Below are positions 1 to 6,965 of a stretch of DNA of 14,848 bases, in pieces. How positions within the stretch are numbered: position 1 is the first letter of the stretch; every line of letters begins with the position of its first letter. The position numbers were made by a program, and so were the translations under genes. The notes beneath the pieces were generated by a model, which was given only the letters and a program-made list of their open reading frames with translations, was not told where the DNA came from and searched no databases. Origin of the DNA: Nostoc sp. GT001 (lineage in GTDB: Bacteria; Cyanobacteriota; Cyanobacteriia; Cyanobacteriales; Nostocaceae); contig NZ_JAUDRJ010000003.1 in the NCBI RefSeq assembly GCF_030382115.1, positions 5,163,455 to 5,178,302 of the forward strand, given 5' to 3'.

Positions 1-278
1 GGCCCGTCGATTAACAGTGTTGGCTTGCCTTTACTTTCTACTGTTAATCGCAAATAAGGTAGTGACTCTGTAACTTGGATAACTTGATTAGGTTCAGTGG
101 TAATATTGCCACAATTACTTTTGACAGTTCCTCCAGATTTTCCATTCAAAATCAATGGATCGGGTTGGGAATTTCGATTAATTTGGATTGTTGGTGTCTG
201 TGCCAAATTAGCCTCAGTGAAAACCAAACTCATCGCCAAAGCTGTAGGAATAATTGCAAGTAGCCTAAGCGTCTTCAT
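1..278 (-). CDS. Secreted protein of unknown function, N-terminal part, cut by window edge
   Basis: The frame is open from an ATG at 276-278 to the left edge (92 residues visible; the C-terminus lies outside). Residues 1-26 look like a Sec signal peptide: basic start MKTLR, a hydrophobic core, then a likely cleavage site NLA|Q. The mature part is polar and beta-prone (IQINRNSQPDPLILNGKSGG) with one Cys at residue 56, so a periplasmic, outer-membrane or extracellular location is inferred. A GGAG motif lies 11 nt upstream of the ATG, which supports this start. The gene is divergent from the small membrane protein at 577. I do not recognise a characterised family. The forward-strand frames over the same bases (75-263, 97-396) lack a ribosome site and are taken as shadows. 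Confidence 0.75.
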   Translation of the reverse strand, partial: MKTLRLLAIIPTALAMSLVFTEANLAQTPTIQINRNSQPDPLILNGKSGGTVKSNCGNITTEPNQVIQVTESLPYLRLTVESKGKPTLLIDG

Positions 279-427
279 TTTAATTAATGCTCCAGATTTT
301 TTTAGAGCAATATTGTTATACAGTCTGATTTATCTAGACGACAGCAATACCTCTTGGTTCCGAAAGCTGCCGTATAAAGTAATACTAGTCAGTTAATGAT
401 TATTTGTGAAGATTTGATAGGTGTATG

Positions 428-454
428 TAGAGACGTTGCATTGTAACATCTCTA
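428..454. repeat. Imperfect hairpin repeat of Nostoc intergenic type
   Basis: The arms TAGAGACGTTGCA (428-440) and TGTAACATCTCTA (442-454) pair over 13 positions with one G-U pair and one mismatch; the innermost pairs would open as a loop. From memory, near-perfect versions (GTAGAGACGTTGCA and its inverse) are common between Nostoc and Anabaena genes, so this looks like a decayed copy. No function is evident. Confidence 0.6.
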
Positions 455-557
455 GAATTGATGTCTGTAAGGTCTTGCACGCACAGAGATTAGCTAAAAT
501 CACTAAGACAACCACCAAAAATAGAATTTGGTTGGTCTATTGTTGAATAAGTATGCT

Positions 558-565
558 AAGGAGGT
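558..565 (+). promoter_or_regulatory. Strong Shine-Dalgarno site for the small membrane protein
   Basis: AAGGAGGT is a full match to the anti-16S consensus and ends 11 nt before the ATG at 577. It is the best ribosome site in the window and fixes that start. Confidence 0.8.
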
Positions 566-576
566 AAGAAAGATTA

Positions 577-915
577 ATGAATCCTCAACCAGAAGAAGAC
601 TTACAGCGTCGCCTCGATAAGCTAGAGGCAGAGATTAATTCCCCGCCTGGGGTGGTTTCACCAGAACAAAAACAAACGCCTCAGTCTGTTTTTGCCAGCT
701 TTAACTTGCAACTAGAGCGATTTCAGATTTGGTTCAACAGCTTATCTAGTGTGAAAAAGCTGGTAGTTGCGGGTGTGACGTTGCTAGCAGGCTTGGCGAT
801 CCTGCAAGCAGTGTTTAAACTAGTTGCATCTGTAATCAGTCTGGCGCTTTTGGCAGTGTTAGTGTATGTTGGATACAAATTTTTTGTGTCTGGTAGCTTT
901 CAACGTAAGCAATAA
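577..915 (+). CDS. Small two-helix membrane protein, conserved-hypothetical type
   Basis: This is a 112-residue protein with a charged, soluble N-terminus (about 1-57, with the heptad-like stretch LQRRLDKLEAEI and a Pro/Gln-rich linker) followed by two hydrophobic helices (about 61-80 and 84-103) and a short basic tail (GSFQRKQ). The layout suggests a helical hairpin in the plasma or thylakoid membrane with the N-terminal coil on the cytoplasmic side; this topology is inferred. The start is set by a consensus Shine-Dalgarno site at 558-565. The gene stands alone, divergent from 278 and separated by about 300 nt of repeats from the next gene. It resembles small cyanobacterial membrane proteins of unknown function; I cannot name a family. 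Confidence 0.85.
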   Translation: MNPQPEEDLQRRLDKLEAEINSPPGVVSPEQKQTPQSVFASFNLQLERFQIWFNSLSSVKKLVVAGVTLLAGLAILQAVFKLVASVISLALLAVLVYVGYKFFVSGSFQRKQ

Positions 916-960
916 GTTGATATGCATTTACTTTGCACTCTGCCCGGAGTAATTAAATTC

Positions 961-985
961 AGGAGCCGGAATAAAAACGGCTTCT
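961..985 (+). terminator. Possible weak terminator hairpin
   Basis: AGGAGCCG (961-968) pairs with CGGCTTCT (978-985) over 8 positions including one G-U, with a 9-nt loop, 46 nt after the stop of the small membrane protein. There is no U-run after it, so a role as an intrinsic terminator is doubtful. Confidence 0.3.
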
Positions 986-1061
986 GACTTACAGAGGATT
1001 CAAGGAAGGTGGAGTACAGAAACAAAGTGTCAAAACTAGGTATAAAGCCTGTTTTACTTCT

Positions 1062-1115
1062 GTTAGCGCAGCGGGGCGCAGCCCATTCTGACTCCTGAAT
1101 TCTGAATTCTGCTGT
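1062..1115. repeat. Composite of Nostoc-type short repeats
   Basis: A GC-rich unit (GCGCAGCGGGGCGCAGCCCA, 1066-1085) is joined to a heptamer block with two tandem TGAATTC units (1096-1109) preceded by a variant CTGACTCC. I recall both unit types, often in this order, from Nostoc intergenic DNA. This is typical of short tandemly repeated repetitive (STRR) sequences and of no known function. Confidence 0.6.
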
Positions 1116-1222
1116 ATTACTCCTAAATCCTATTTCAATATGCTTTTCTTTTTGCTGACTAGCTTAGTCTATTTTAATTGTGCCGATCGCGGCGTAGAAA
1201 TAATATCAAAGGAAATTATTCG

Positions 1223-3364
1223 ATGACCTCACCAATTGTCAGGAGAACTAGTAATCAATCTGGTCAGTCAAAAAAATCGGAAAGAGCCAATTCGCTGCTG
1301 CTAGCAAGTAGGCGTTTTGCTGCTTGGGCAGCTGAAATCACACTCGTGGTTACTAGTGGATTGATTCCCTTTGGCATTGGTGTCTATGCCAATTCTAGAA
1401 GCGATCTGAACCGAGTGCCGCTTAACCCCGTACTGGTAGTCACAGAAAGAGCGATCGCCAGACCCCTAGCTCTACCTGTAAGCTATGGCATCCGTAACGT
1501 TGCATGGCCGACTAATATTTTGTGGACAATCGCCTTGTTAGCGCCTGTAACTCTTTCGTGGTGGCAATTGTATTTATTAGCTAAGACTGGTAGCACACTT
1601 CCAAAACGTTGGTTAAAAGTGCGGGTTGTCAACGAGCAAGGGAAGCCGCCCGGATTGGGGGCAGTTGTAATTAGAGAAGGAGTTGGGCGTTGGACAGTAC
1701 CCATTTCCATCGCCTATCTACTGTGGCGTTACAGCTTTGCTTTTCCCAATTTAGGATTATTCACATTTTTATCTTTATTAATGATTGTGGGTGAAGGGAT
1801 TGGCTTACCGTCGCGTCGGGGGCGTCGCGCACTCCACGATCAACTCGCAGGTACTTATACAATTGATGCAGTCTTAGCTAGCAACAAACAAGCTCAGTCT
1901 GCTGACGGTAACGATCAAGCAGAAGAAAAGCAGGAAGGTGAAGAATTTGCGGCAGTCGAAACCAGCCAATCGCATAATTTGTGGCGGCGAATACAGCAAA
2001 ATCCCAATCTGACTTTGTTTGGGGTAGGGCTGACGAGTATGACTGCTGTGCTGGCAACTTTAATCGGCACTCAAGTTTATATCCAAATTCAACAATCCCA
2101 GCGAGCAACCAAGCAAATCAACAGCCAACAATTCCTCGAACTTGTCAAACCATTGAGTCCCAACTCTGGGGCGACTAATGAGCAACGCCAAACTGCAATT
2201 CTGGCTATGGGTGGTCTTAATGACCCACAATCAATTAAATTTCTGGCGGATTTATTAGTTAGCGAAACTAACCCCAGCCTTTTGGATACTATTCAACAAG
2301 CTTTGACAACTGTCGGGCCTCAAGCCATTCCAGAACTCAAAAATAAGAATCAGTTTTTGGTCAGCGAACTGGAATCTGTGGGTGGCACTGCAACCAAAGA
2401 GCGGGAATTACGGCAAGGGCGACTACAAAGAAACCAGCGGACGATCAACAAGATTCTCTCTGTTTATAGCGGTAAAAAAATTGAGGGTGTTGACCTTAGT
2501 AGCACCCAATTAGGTCAAAGCGGTACTCCAGGAAGTTCCTTCTTCAACTTGGTACTGGACAATCTTGATTTATCAGGAGTTAAGTTTAAATCTGCAAATC
2601 TTAACCAAGCCAGCTTTAAGGGTAGCCGCTTCCGGGGTGTGGGTGAAGATGGACGCTGGGATACCTACGACGATGTAATGGCTGATTTAAGCCAAGCTCA
2701 GTTGCAGCAAGCAAATCTTACTGATGCTAATCTTAGTCGCGTCTTGATGAACCGGATCGATTTGAGCCGCGCCACTCTTAACAGAGCCAACTTATCCAAC
2801 GCGCGTCTATATGATGCTAAACTCAACAGCACCCAACTAGTGGGAGCCGATCTGCGAAACGCAGTTTTGGAAAAAGCTAGCTTGACTGGGGCAGATTTAG
2901 GCGATGCCAAATTAAACGAAGCCAATCTTTATGCTGCCCGTTTAGGTCGCGCCACTGCGATTGGAACGCAATTATCTTTTGCCAACTTAACTAACACTGA
3001 TTGGCAAGGGGCAGATTTATCAGGAGCCTATTTGGATCGTGCTAATCTCAGCAATGCTAACCTCAGCGCCACTCGTCTAGCTGGTGCTGTTTTACGCTCT
3101 GCCCAAATGGAAAACGTTAACTTGCAAAATGCTGACCTGAGCCTTGCAGATTTACGCGGGGCAAATGTCGCTGGAGCAGATTTTAAGGGGGCAATTCTCG
3201 CTCCTAGCAAACAAGATCCAGCAGATCAATTTGTCCAAACCCCAGATTTAGGATCAGTATCTGCCGTAGTCCAAGGGGTTGATTTTTCTCAAGCCAAAAA
3301 TTTAGATGCCAAGCAATTAGCATACATTTGTACTCAAGGAGGCATTCATCCCCGTTGCCCGTAG
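1223..3364 (+). CDS. RDD-domain membrane protein with HEAT-like linker and C-terminal pentapeptide repeats
   Basis: The 713-residue protein has three parts. Residues about 26-216 match the RDD membrane family: RRFAAWAAE at the start, hydrophobic segments near 36-58, 95-120 and 157-190, the KRWLKVRVVNEQGKPPGLG loop between them, and RRALHDQLAGTYTID at the end. The first signature Asp is Glu here (E38). A further transmembrane helix spans about 266-291. Residues 320-372 look like one or two HEAT-type helical pairs. Residues about 420-660 are pentapeptide repeats of the A(D/N)LxxA type, expected to form a right-handed quadrilateral helix. The tail carries two Cys (703, 712). The start at ATG 1223 is chosen because AAAGGA (1208-1213) lies 9 nt upstream; the longer TTG frame from 1178 lacks such a site. 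Pentapeptide proteins are abundant in cyanobacteria and mostly uncharacterised, so a scaffold or transport-linked role is only a guess. Confidence 0.9.
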   Translation: MTSPIVRRTSNQSGQSKKSERANSLLLASRRFAAWAAEITLVVTSGLIPFGIGVYANSRSDLNRVPLNPVLVVTERAIARPLALPVSYGIRNVAWPTNILWTIALLAPVTLSWWQLYLLAKTGSTLPKRWLKVRVVNEQGKPPGLGAVVIREGVGRWTVPISIAYLLWRYSFAFPNLGLFTFLSLLMIVGEGIGLPSRRGRRALHDQLAGTYTIDAVLASNKQAQSADGNDQAEEKQEGEEFAAVETSQSHNLWRRIQQNPNLTLFGVGLTSMTAVLATLIGTQVYIQIQQSQRATKQINSQQFLELVKPLSPNSGATNEQRQTAILAMGGLNDPQSIKFLADLLVSETNPSLLDTIQQALTTVGPQAIPELKNKNQFLVSELESVGGTATKERELRQGRLQRNQRTINKILSVYSGKKIEGVDLSSTQLGQSGTPGSSFFNLVLDNLDLSGVKFKSANLNQASFKGSRFRGVGEDGRWDTYDDVMADLSQAQLQQANLTDANLSRVLMNRIDLSRATLNRANLSNARLYDAKLNSTQLVGADLRNAVLEKASLTGADLGDAKLNEANLYAARLGRATAIGTQLSFANLTNTDWQGADLSGAYLDRANLSNANLSATRLAGAVLRSAQMENVNLQNADLSLADLRGANVAGADFKGAILAPSKQDPADQFVQTPDLGSVSAVVQGVDFSQAKNLDAKQLAYICTQGGIHPRCP

Positions 3365-3370
3365 AATGGA

Positions 3371-3460
3371 GGGAGCAGGGGAGCAGAGGGGCAGAGGGGC
3401 AGGGAGAGAATAACCCATGCTCCATGCCCAATTACCAATGACAAATGACAAATGACAAAT
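3371..3460. repeat. G-rich repeat followed by three ATGACAA heptamers
   Basis: Just after the pentapeptide gene comes a purine-rich block of GGGGAGCAGAG/GGGGCAGAG units (about 3371-3404), then three tandem heptamers ATGACAA at 3438-3444, 3445-3451 and 3452-3458. Both are classic Nostoc-type intergenic STRR sequences. The last heptamer supplies a spurious ATG at 3452 in frame with the next gene. Confidence 0.75.
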
Positions 3461-3466
3461 TGGTGT

Positions 3467-3472
3467 GAGGAG
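3467..3472 (+). promoter_or_regulatory. Ribosome binding site deciding the start of the secreted protein
   Basis: GAGGAG ends 6 nt before the ATG at 3479. It rules out the upstream in-frame ATG at 3452, which lies inside the heptamer repeat and has no such site. Confidence 0.75.
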
Positions 3473-3478
3473 TTGGTT

Positions 3479-3970
3479 ATGAAGTATATTCCATCTTTGG
3501 TTTCAGTTTTGGGGGCTGGTTTGGTCTTGAGTCTGGTTAGTACTAAACCAGCACAAGCTCAAGTAGCTTATGGCAGTTATATCGGTATCGGTCCCACTGT
3601 TGGTTTTACCGATGGTATCCAATTTGGGGGCGTAATCGCGGGGCGCTACAAGCTTTTGGAAGCACCAATTTCACTCCGCGCTCAAGTGTTAATTGGTAAT
3701 AATACGGCTGTTGTACCAACGGTTTCTTACGATTTCCCCCTCAACTGGCAAGCTGATGCCTACTTGGGCGCTGGATTAGTGTTGGCTGGTGGTGGTGGTT
3801 CTTCTCCTGTGGGCGACAAAATTAGTTTTGCTTTACAACCAGGCATTGATTATATGATCCCAAATAGCAATACTGTCCTTTTTGGCAATGCCATTATTGC
3901 TTTTGATGCTTACCGAGATAGCAGTGGTACAGCTATCTCGGTACAAGGTGGTGTTGGTTTAAGATTTTAA
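3479..3970 (+). CDS. Small secreted, probably outer-membrane beta-barrel-like protein
   Basis: The 163-residue protein begins with a clear Sec signal peptide (hydrophobic 5-21, cleavage predicted after AQA, residue 27). The mature part of about 136 residues is built of alternating polar/apolar beta strands with Gly-rich turns (YIGIGPTVGF, GGVIAGRYKL, ADAYLGAGLVL, SFALQPGIDYMI) and ends in aromatic Phe (GGVGLRF), the usual terminal residue of outer-membrane barrels. This suggests a small barrel of about 8 strands in the outer membrane; the strand count is inferred. No Cys or enzyme motif is seen. It stands alone between repeat DNA and a short hypothetical gene. A perfect 12-bp inverted repeat lies in its last codons (3911-3943). 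Confidence 0.85.
   Translation: MKYIPSLVSVLGAGLVLSLVSTKPAQAQVAYGSYIGIGPTVGFTDGIQFGGVIAGRYKLLEAPISLRAQVLIGNNTAVVPTVSYDFPLNWQADAYLGAGLVLAGGGGSSPVGDKISFALQPGIDYMIPNSNTVLFGNAIIAFDAYRDSSGTAISVQGGVGLRF
3911..3943. repeat. Perfect 12-bp inverted repeat inside the 3' end of a gene
   Basis: TACCGAGATAGC (3911-3922) and GCTATCTCGGTA (3932-3943) are exact reverse complements around a 9-nt spacer. The element encodes residues YRDSSGTAISV of the beta-barrel-like protein, so it lies in translated sequence 27 nt before the stop codon region ends. Confidence 0.85.
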
Positions 3971-4094
3971 AGGGTATGCTATCCCTAAGAAGCGTTAAAC
4001 TTCATTGCAAATTAAGAAGTTAGTCCAAACAACGTGATAGTTTTTGGTCATGAAGAGAGACAGCACAGGATTAACACAGGAGAACACAGTGGCA

Positions 4095-4301
4095 ATGGAA
4101 TCAAATTTATTAACGAATGCGGGCGCAGATGAAGTGAATCAAGATTTTAGTGAATATGTCGCCAATCTGCAACTTCACATGACTCTGCAAGCTCGTAATC
4201 TTGTTCCAACACTGAAGCAAACACTGGTAGATAGTCGCCACCAATTACTCCATCAAACCCAAGCCCACTTTGAAAAGCTAGTTTCTCGGCAAGGGTTATA
4301 A
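4095..4301 (+). CDS. Small helical hypothetical protein
   Basis: This 68-residue protein has no signal peptide or membrane segment. After a polar N-terminus the rest (about 14-65) reads as amphipathic helix rich in Gln, Leu and His (ANLQLHMTLQARNLVPTLKQ, SRHQLLHQTQAHFEKLVSRQ), a pattern typical of small coiled or helix-hairpin proteins. AGGAG at 4078-4082 serves either the ATG at 4095 (12 nt) or an in-frame GTG at 4089 (6 nt), so the true start may be two codons earlier. A further in-frame ATG at 4050 has no ribosome site. I do not recognise the family. The gene is alone, with about 200 nt on the downstream side before the GNAT gene. Confidence 0.6.
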   Translation: MESNLLTNAGADEVNQDFSEYVANLQLHMTLQARNLVPTLKQTLVDSRHQLLHQTQAHFEKLVSRQGL

Positions 4302-4510
4302 AATATATACAAATTTTAATCAAAATTCAAATAAAATAAGGGCAGATGTTGTTGGGTCAATGCCAATGGTGTTCTCACAAGGTCTGCTTTTTCTGCTTTT
4401 TAAGTATTAAGTTACTAAAATCACACTTTTGGCACAATAGTAGAGAGCAGAAAATAGTTAAGATTATTGCAAGCAGTTTATTCCTTTCAAGAGCAGTTAG
4501 TTAAGGCTAA

Positions 4511-5767
4511 ATGGCGGCTCGAATAAAAATGACTTCATTACTTCCCAGAAACCTCAGCGTTGTTATCCGACCAGTCCAATACCGGGATCTGGACGGAATT
4601 GAGCGCATAACTCAAGAGTCATTCGCAGCCCTCACTCCTCAGGGAGCAGGTTTTGCCATCAGCCAGATGCAAAGGCTGCGTCGCTGGTATGGATTACTCA
4701 AATTTTTAAGTTGGTTTCCTAACCCGCTACAGTATCGCCTCTGTGCTTTTGTCGCGGAGCAGGGGCGGATACTTTTAGGAATGATTCAAGTCTCACCCTT
4801 TAACCGCACACGTAGCACTTGGCGGATCGATCAAGTGCTACTAGAGCGTGGTGTCGATAAACAAGGAATTGGTTCGCAACTTTTGCGTCATTGCTTTGAG
4901 TCGATTTTGGAAGCTCGCACTTGGCTACTAGAAGTTAATATCAATGACATAGAGGCGCTGGCACTATATCGGCAAAATGGATTCCAGCGTCTGGCAGAAA
5001 TGACATACTGGGAAATTGGCCCAGAATTACTGGCTGAATTGGCACAAGCAGAGCCAGACTTGCCCAACCTCTTGCCAGTAAGTAATGCTGATGCCCAGTT
5101 GCTATATCAACTAGATACGGCATCAATGCCACCTCTGGTACGTCAGGTTTTTGACCGTAATACCCGCGACTTTAAAACCAGCTTATTCGGCGCTTTAACT
5201 GATGCAGTAAAGCAATGGCTGACTAAAACAGAAGTAGTCAGTGGTTACGTGTTTGAACCGCAACGCAAAGCTGCGATCGGCTATTTTCAGGTGCAACTCG
5301 ATCGCAAGGGTGAAGTTCCCCATACTGCAACGCTGACAGTTCATCCTGCTTACACTTGGCTGTATCCAGAATTACTATCTCAGCTAGCTCGGATTGCCCA
5401 AGATTTTCCCCAGCAAGGATTACAACTAGCTTCCTCAGACTATCAAGCAGAGCGAGAAGAGTATTTGGAGCGAATCGGGGCAAAACGCATAGAACATACA
5501 TTAGTGATGTCTCGCTCTGTGTGGCACAAGCTACGTGAGTCTAAATTCGTCTCCTTAGAAGGAATCCAGTGGACTGATATGCTGCAAGGTTTGCAACCGA
5601 CTCGTAAACCTATACCAGGTGGGATGTCATGGATACAACCAGCAAAGCTGCCATCGTCAGATAAACCGCTGCCAAGCAAGTCAGAACCGATTAAGTTTTC
5701 GGTAAAAAACCCTAGCATGGAAGTATTGCCGATTCCTGAATCACCAGATGCACCCCAGGAAAATTAG
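4511..5767 (+). CDS. GNAT-family N-acetyltransferase with a second, degenerate acetyltransferase-like half
   Basis: This is a 418-residue cytoplasmic protein. Residues about 17-170 form a GNAT domain: the start VIRPVQYRDLDGIERI, the acetyl-CoA pyrophosphate loop as KQGIGSQLL (117-125), and the motif B region EVNINDIEALALYRQNGFQRL (near 141-161). Residues about 190-350 have a similar strand/helix order (LTVHPAYTWLYPELLSQLARIA, then an YLERIGAKRIEHTLVM end) but no clear Q/RxxGxG/A loop, so I read it as a second GNAT fold that has lost cofactor binding. The last 70 residues are Pro/Ser-rich and probably disordered. The substrate is unknown. It ends 1 nt before the GTG start of ruvX, so the two are probably co-transcribed. 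A weak AAGG precedes ATG 4511; an ATG at 4529 is an alternative. Confidence 0.88.
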   Translation: MAARIKMTSLLPRNLSVVIRPVQYRDLDGIERITQESFAALTPQGAGFAISQMQRLRRWYGLLKFLSWFPNPLQYRLCAFVAEQGRILLGMIQVSPFNRTRSTWRIDQVLLERGVDKQGIGSQLLRHCFESILEARTWLLEVNINDIEALALYRQNGFQRLAEMTYWEIGPELLAELAQAEPDLPNLLPVSNADAQLLYQLDTASMPPLVRQVFDRNTRDFKTSLFGALTDAVKQWLTKTEVVSGYVFEPQRKAAIGYFQVQLDRKGEVPHTATLTVHPAYTWLYPELLSQLARIAQDFPQQGLQLASSDYQAEREEYLERIGAKRIEHTLVMSRSVWHKLRESKFVSLEGIQWTDMLQGLQPTRKPIPGGMSWIQPAKLPSSDKPLPSKSEPIKFSVKNPSMEVLPIPESPDAPQEN

Positions 5768-5768
5768 T

Positions 5769-6245
5769 GTGATATCCCAGGAGCAACCAAAACCGTTTAT
5801 TTCAGCCTTGGGGCTAGATTTTGGCCGCAAGCGGATTGGTGTAGCTGGGTGCGATCGCACGGGTTTAATTGCTACGGGTATCACCACAATTGAGCGTGCA
5901 TCTTTTGAGCAAGATGTCGAGCAAATCCGACAAATAGTTAATGAACGTGAGGTGCAAGTTCTAGTTATGGGCTTACCTTATTCAATGGATGGCTCACTAG
6001 GATTTCAGGCTCGTCAAGTTCAAAAATTTACTAAAAGACTTGCTAAAGCACTAAACTTGCCTGTGGAATATATGGATGAGCGATTAACTTCATTTCAAGC
6101 AGAGCAACTGCTGATAGCTGAAAACCGCTCTCCATCACGCCATAAAGGTTTGATTGACCGCAAGGCAGCAGCTTTAATTTTGCAACAATGGCTGGATATT
6201 AAGCGTGCCAACTCCCGCAGTTCAGTTGTGGCTATTGAATATTGA
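5769..6245 (+). CDS. ruvX: RuvX/YqgF family Holliday-junction-resolvase-like nuclease
   Basis: The 158-residue protein is of the usual YqgF size (about 140-160) and has an RNase H-like fold. The family motifs are all present: LGLDFGRKRIGVA with catalytic Asp17, VMGLPYSMDGSLG (67-78), YMDERLTSFQAEQ with Glu104, and IDRKAAALILQQWL with Asp130. Proteins of this family are annotated as Holliday junction resolvases; in E. coli YqgF is also linked to processing of the 16S rRNA 5' end. I choose the GTG at 5769 because AGGA (5757-5760) lies 8 nt upstream; an in-frame ATG at 5748 inside the GNAT gene has no ribosome site and would add seven residues. It is followed, after a promoter, by a DUF1292/DUF3727 gene. 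Confidence 0.93.
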   Translation: MISQEQPKPFISALGLDFGRKRIGVAGCDRTGLIATGITTIERASFEQDVEQIRQIVNEREVQVLVMGLPYSMDGSLGFQARQVQKFTKRLAKALNLPVEYMDERLTSFQAEQLLIAENRSPSRHKGLIDRKAAALILQQWLDIKRANSRSSVVAIEY

Positions 6246-6311
6246 TACCTTTTAACATGATATTCTGAAAACGATTAGCCAGCAGTTGTATCTACGTATA
6301 AAGCTATTTGT

Positions 6312-6341
6312 TTGACATAATAATATGTCATTAACTATAGT
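6312..6341 (+). promoter_or_regulatory. Sigma70-type promoter for the DUF3727 gene
   Basis: A perfect -35 element TTGACA (6312-6317) and a good -10 element TATAGT (6336-6341) are 18 nt apart. Transcription would start near 6348, giving a leader of about 45 nt before ATG 6392. It is the best promoter match I see in the window and implies that this gene can be transcribed apart from ruvX. Confidence 0.6.
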
Positions 6342-6344
6342 TAA
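6313..6344. promoter_or_regulatory. Two dyads overlapping the promoter, operator candidates
   Basis: TGACATA (6313-6319) and TATGTCA (6324-6330) form an exact 7-4-7 dyad over the -35 box. Immediately next to it TTAACTATAGTTAA (6331-6344) is a perfect 14-bp palindrome covering the -10 box. The pair looks like a repressor-controlled promoter, but I cannot match it to a named regulator; it is not the NtcA (GTAN8TAC) or CRP (TGTGAN6TCACA) pattern. Confidence 0.45.
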
Positions 6345-6391
6345 GCGATTTTCAAACTTGCTGGTATTTATTAAATTTTTACATTTCGGCT

Positions 6392-6964
6392 ATGTTTTCC
6401 TCTCCATTTCCTGAAGAAAATGATAACGCTCATGCGGGTTCCATCACTTTAACCGATGACAAAGGGCGATCGCTCGACTGTTACATAGAGCATTCCCTTG
6501 AGGTAGATGGACAAGAATACGTTTTACTTCTTCCTGTAGACTCACCTGTAGAAATTTTTTCTTGGGAAGGTGACGGTGAGGAAGAAGAAGCAGTTCTGGT
6601 GGAAGACGACACTATAATTGAGCAAATTTTTGCTAATGCTCAAGCTGTACTATCTGAGCAGAACTTGATACTGAAGAACACAGCCTATGCTCTGACTGTT
6701 GCAGGTGATTTACCGCCAGTGGAAGAATCAGAACTCTTCACCTTAGAAATCGAAGACGAAGGGGAAGATTTAGAGCCTGAGCAATTACAGCTACTTGCTA
6801 GCTTTTATGAGGAAGATCAGGAGTATGCAATTTATACACCCCTAGATCCTCTGTTGTTTTTTGCACGGATAACAAAAACAGGTGAACCTGAATTGCTTTC
6901 TCCAGAGGAGTTTCGTAAAGTGCAACCTCTGTTAGAAGAACATCTTTTTAATGAAGTGGAATAA
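6392..6964 (+). CDS. DUF1292/DUF3727 acidic protein next to ruvX
   Basis: This is a 190-residue, strongly acidic cytoplasmic protein. Residues about 16-90 match the DUF1292 pattern (ITLTDDKGRSLDCYIEHSLE, then DGQEYVLLLPVDSPVEIF, then a run of acidic residues near 59-73 and EQIFANAQAVLSEQNL). Residues about 95-185 correspond to the cyanobacterial/plastid DUF3727 region (YALTVAGDLPP, then YAIYTPLDPLLFFARITKTGEPELLSP). No enzyme motif is seen and the biochemical role is unknown. In Bacillus subtilis the DUF1292 gene yrzB also follows the ruvX homologue yrrK, so the pairing here is a conserved context and hints at a link to RuvX. No clear ribosome site precedes the ATG. A 17-bp inverted repeat follows its stop codon directly. 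Confidence 0.87.
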   Translation: MFSSPFPEENDNAHAGSITLTDDKGRSLDCYIEHSLEVDGQEYVLLLPVDSPVEIFSWEGDGEEEEAVLVEDDTIIEQIFANAQAVLSEQNLILKNTAYALTVAGDLPPVEESELFTLEIEDEGEDLEPEQLQLLASFYEEDQEYAIYTPLDPLLFFARITKTGEPELLSPEEFRKVQPLLEEHLFNEVE

Positions 6965-6965
6965 G

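Larger units (their letters stand above)
916..1222. other. Gene-free stretch with a weak hairpin and a repeat mosaic
   Basis: The 307 nt between the two membrane-protein genes hold a hairpin at 961-985, a composite of short repeats at 1062-1115, and an AT-rich segment at 1135-1180 that could hold a promoter for the next gene, though I see no clear -35/-10 pair. The TTG-initiated extension of the downstream frame from 1178 is not credible, because a normal ribosome site precedes the ATG at 1223. Confidence 0.6.

Noticed and set aside
1178..1222. TTG-started 15-residue extension of the RDD/pentapeptide protein
   Set aside because: It has no ribosome site, whereas AAAGGA lies at good spacing before ATG 1223.
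2698..3210. Open frames on the minus strand under the pentapeptide region
   Set aside because: They mirror the repeating A(D/N)LxxA codons of the sense gene, have repetitive composition and no ribosome sites.
3438..3478. CRISPR-like tandem repeats and an ATG start at 3452
   Set aside because: The repeats are contiguous heptamers without spacers, typical STRR DNA; the ATG is part of the repeat and a proper ribosome site precedes ATG 3479.
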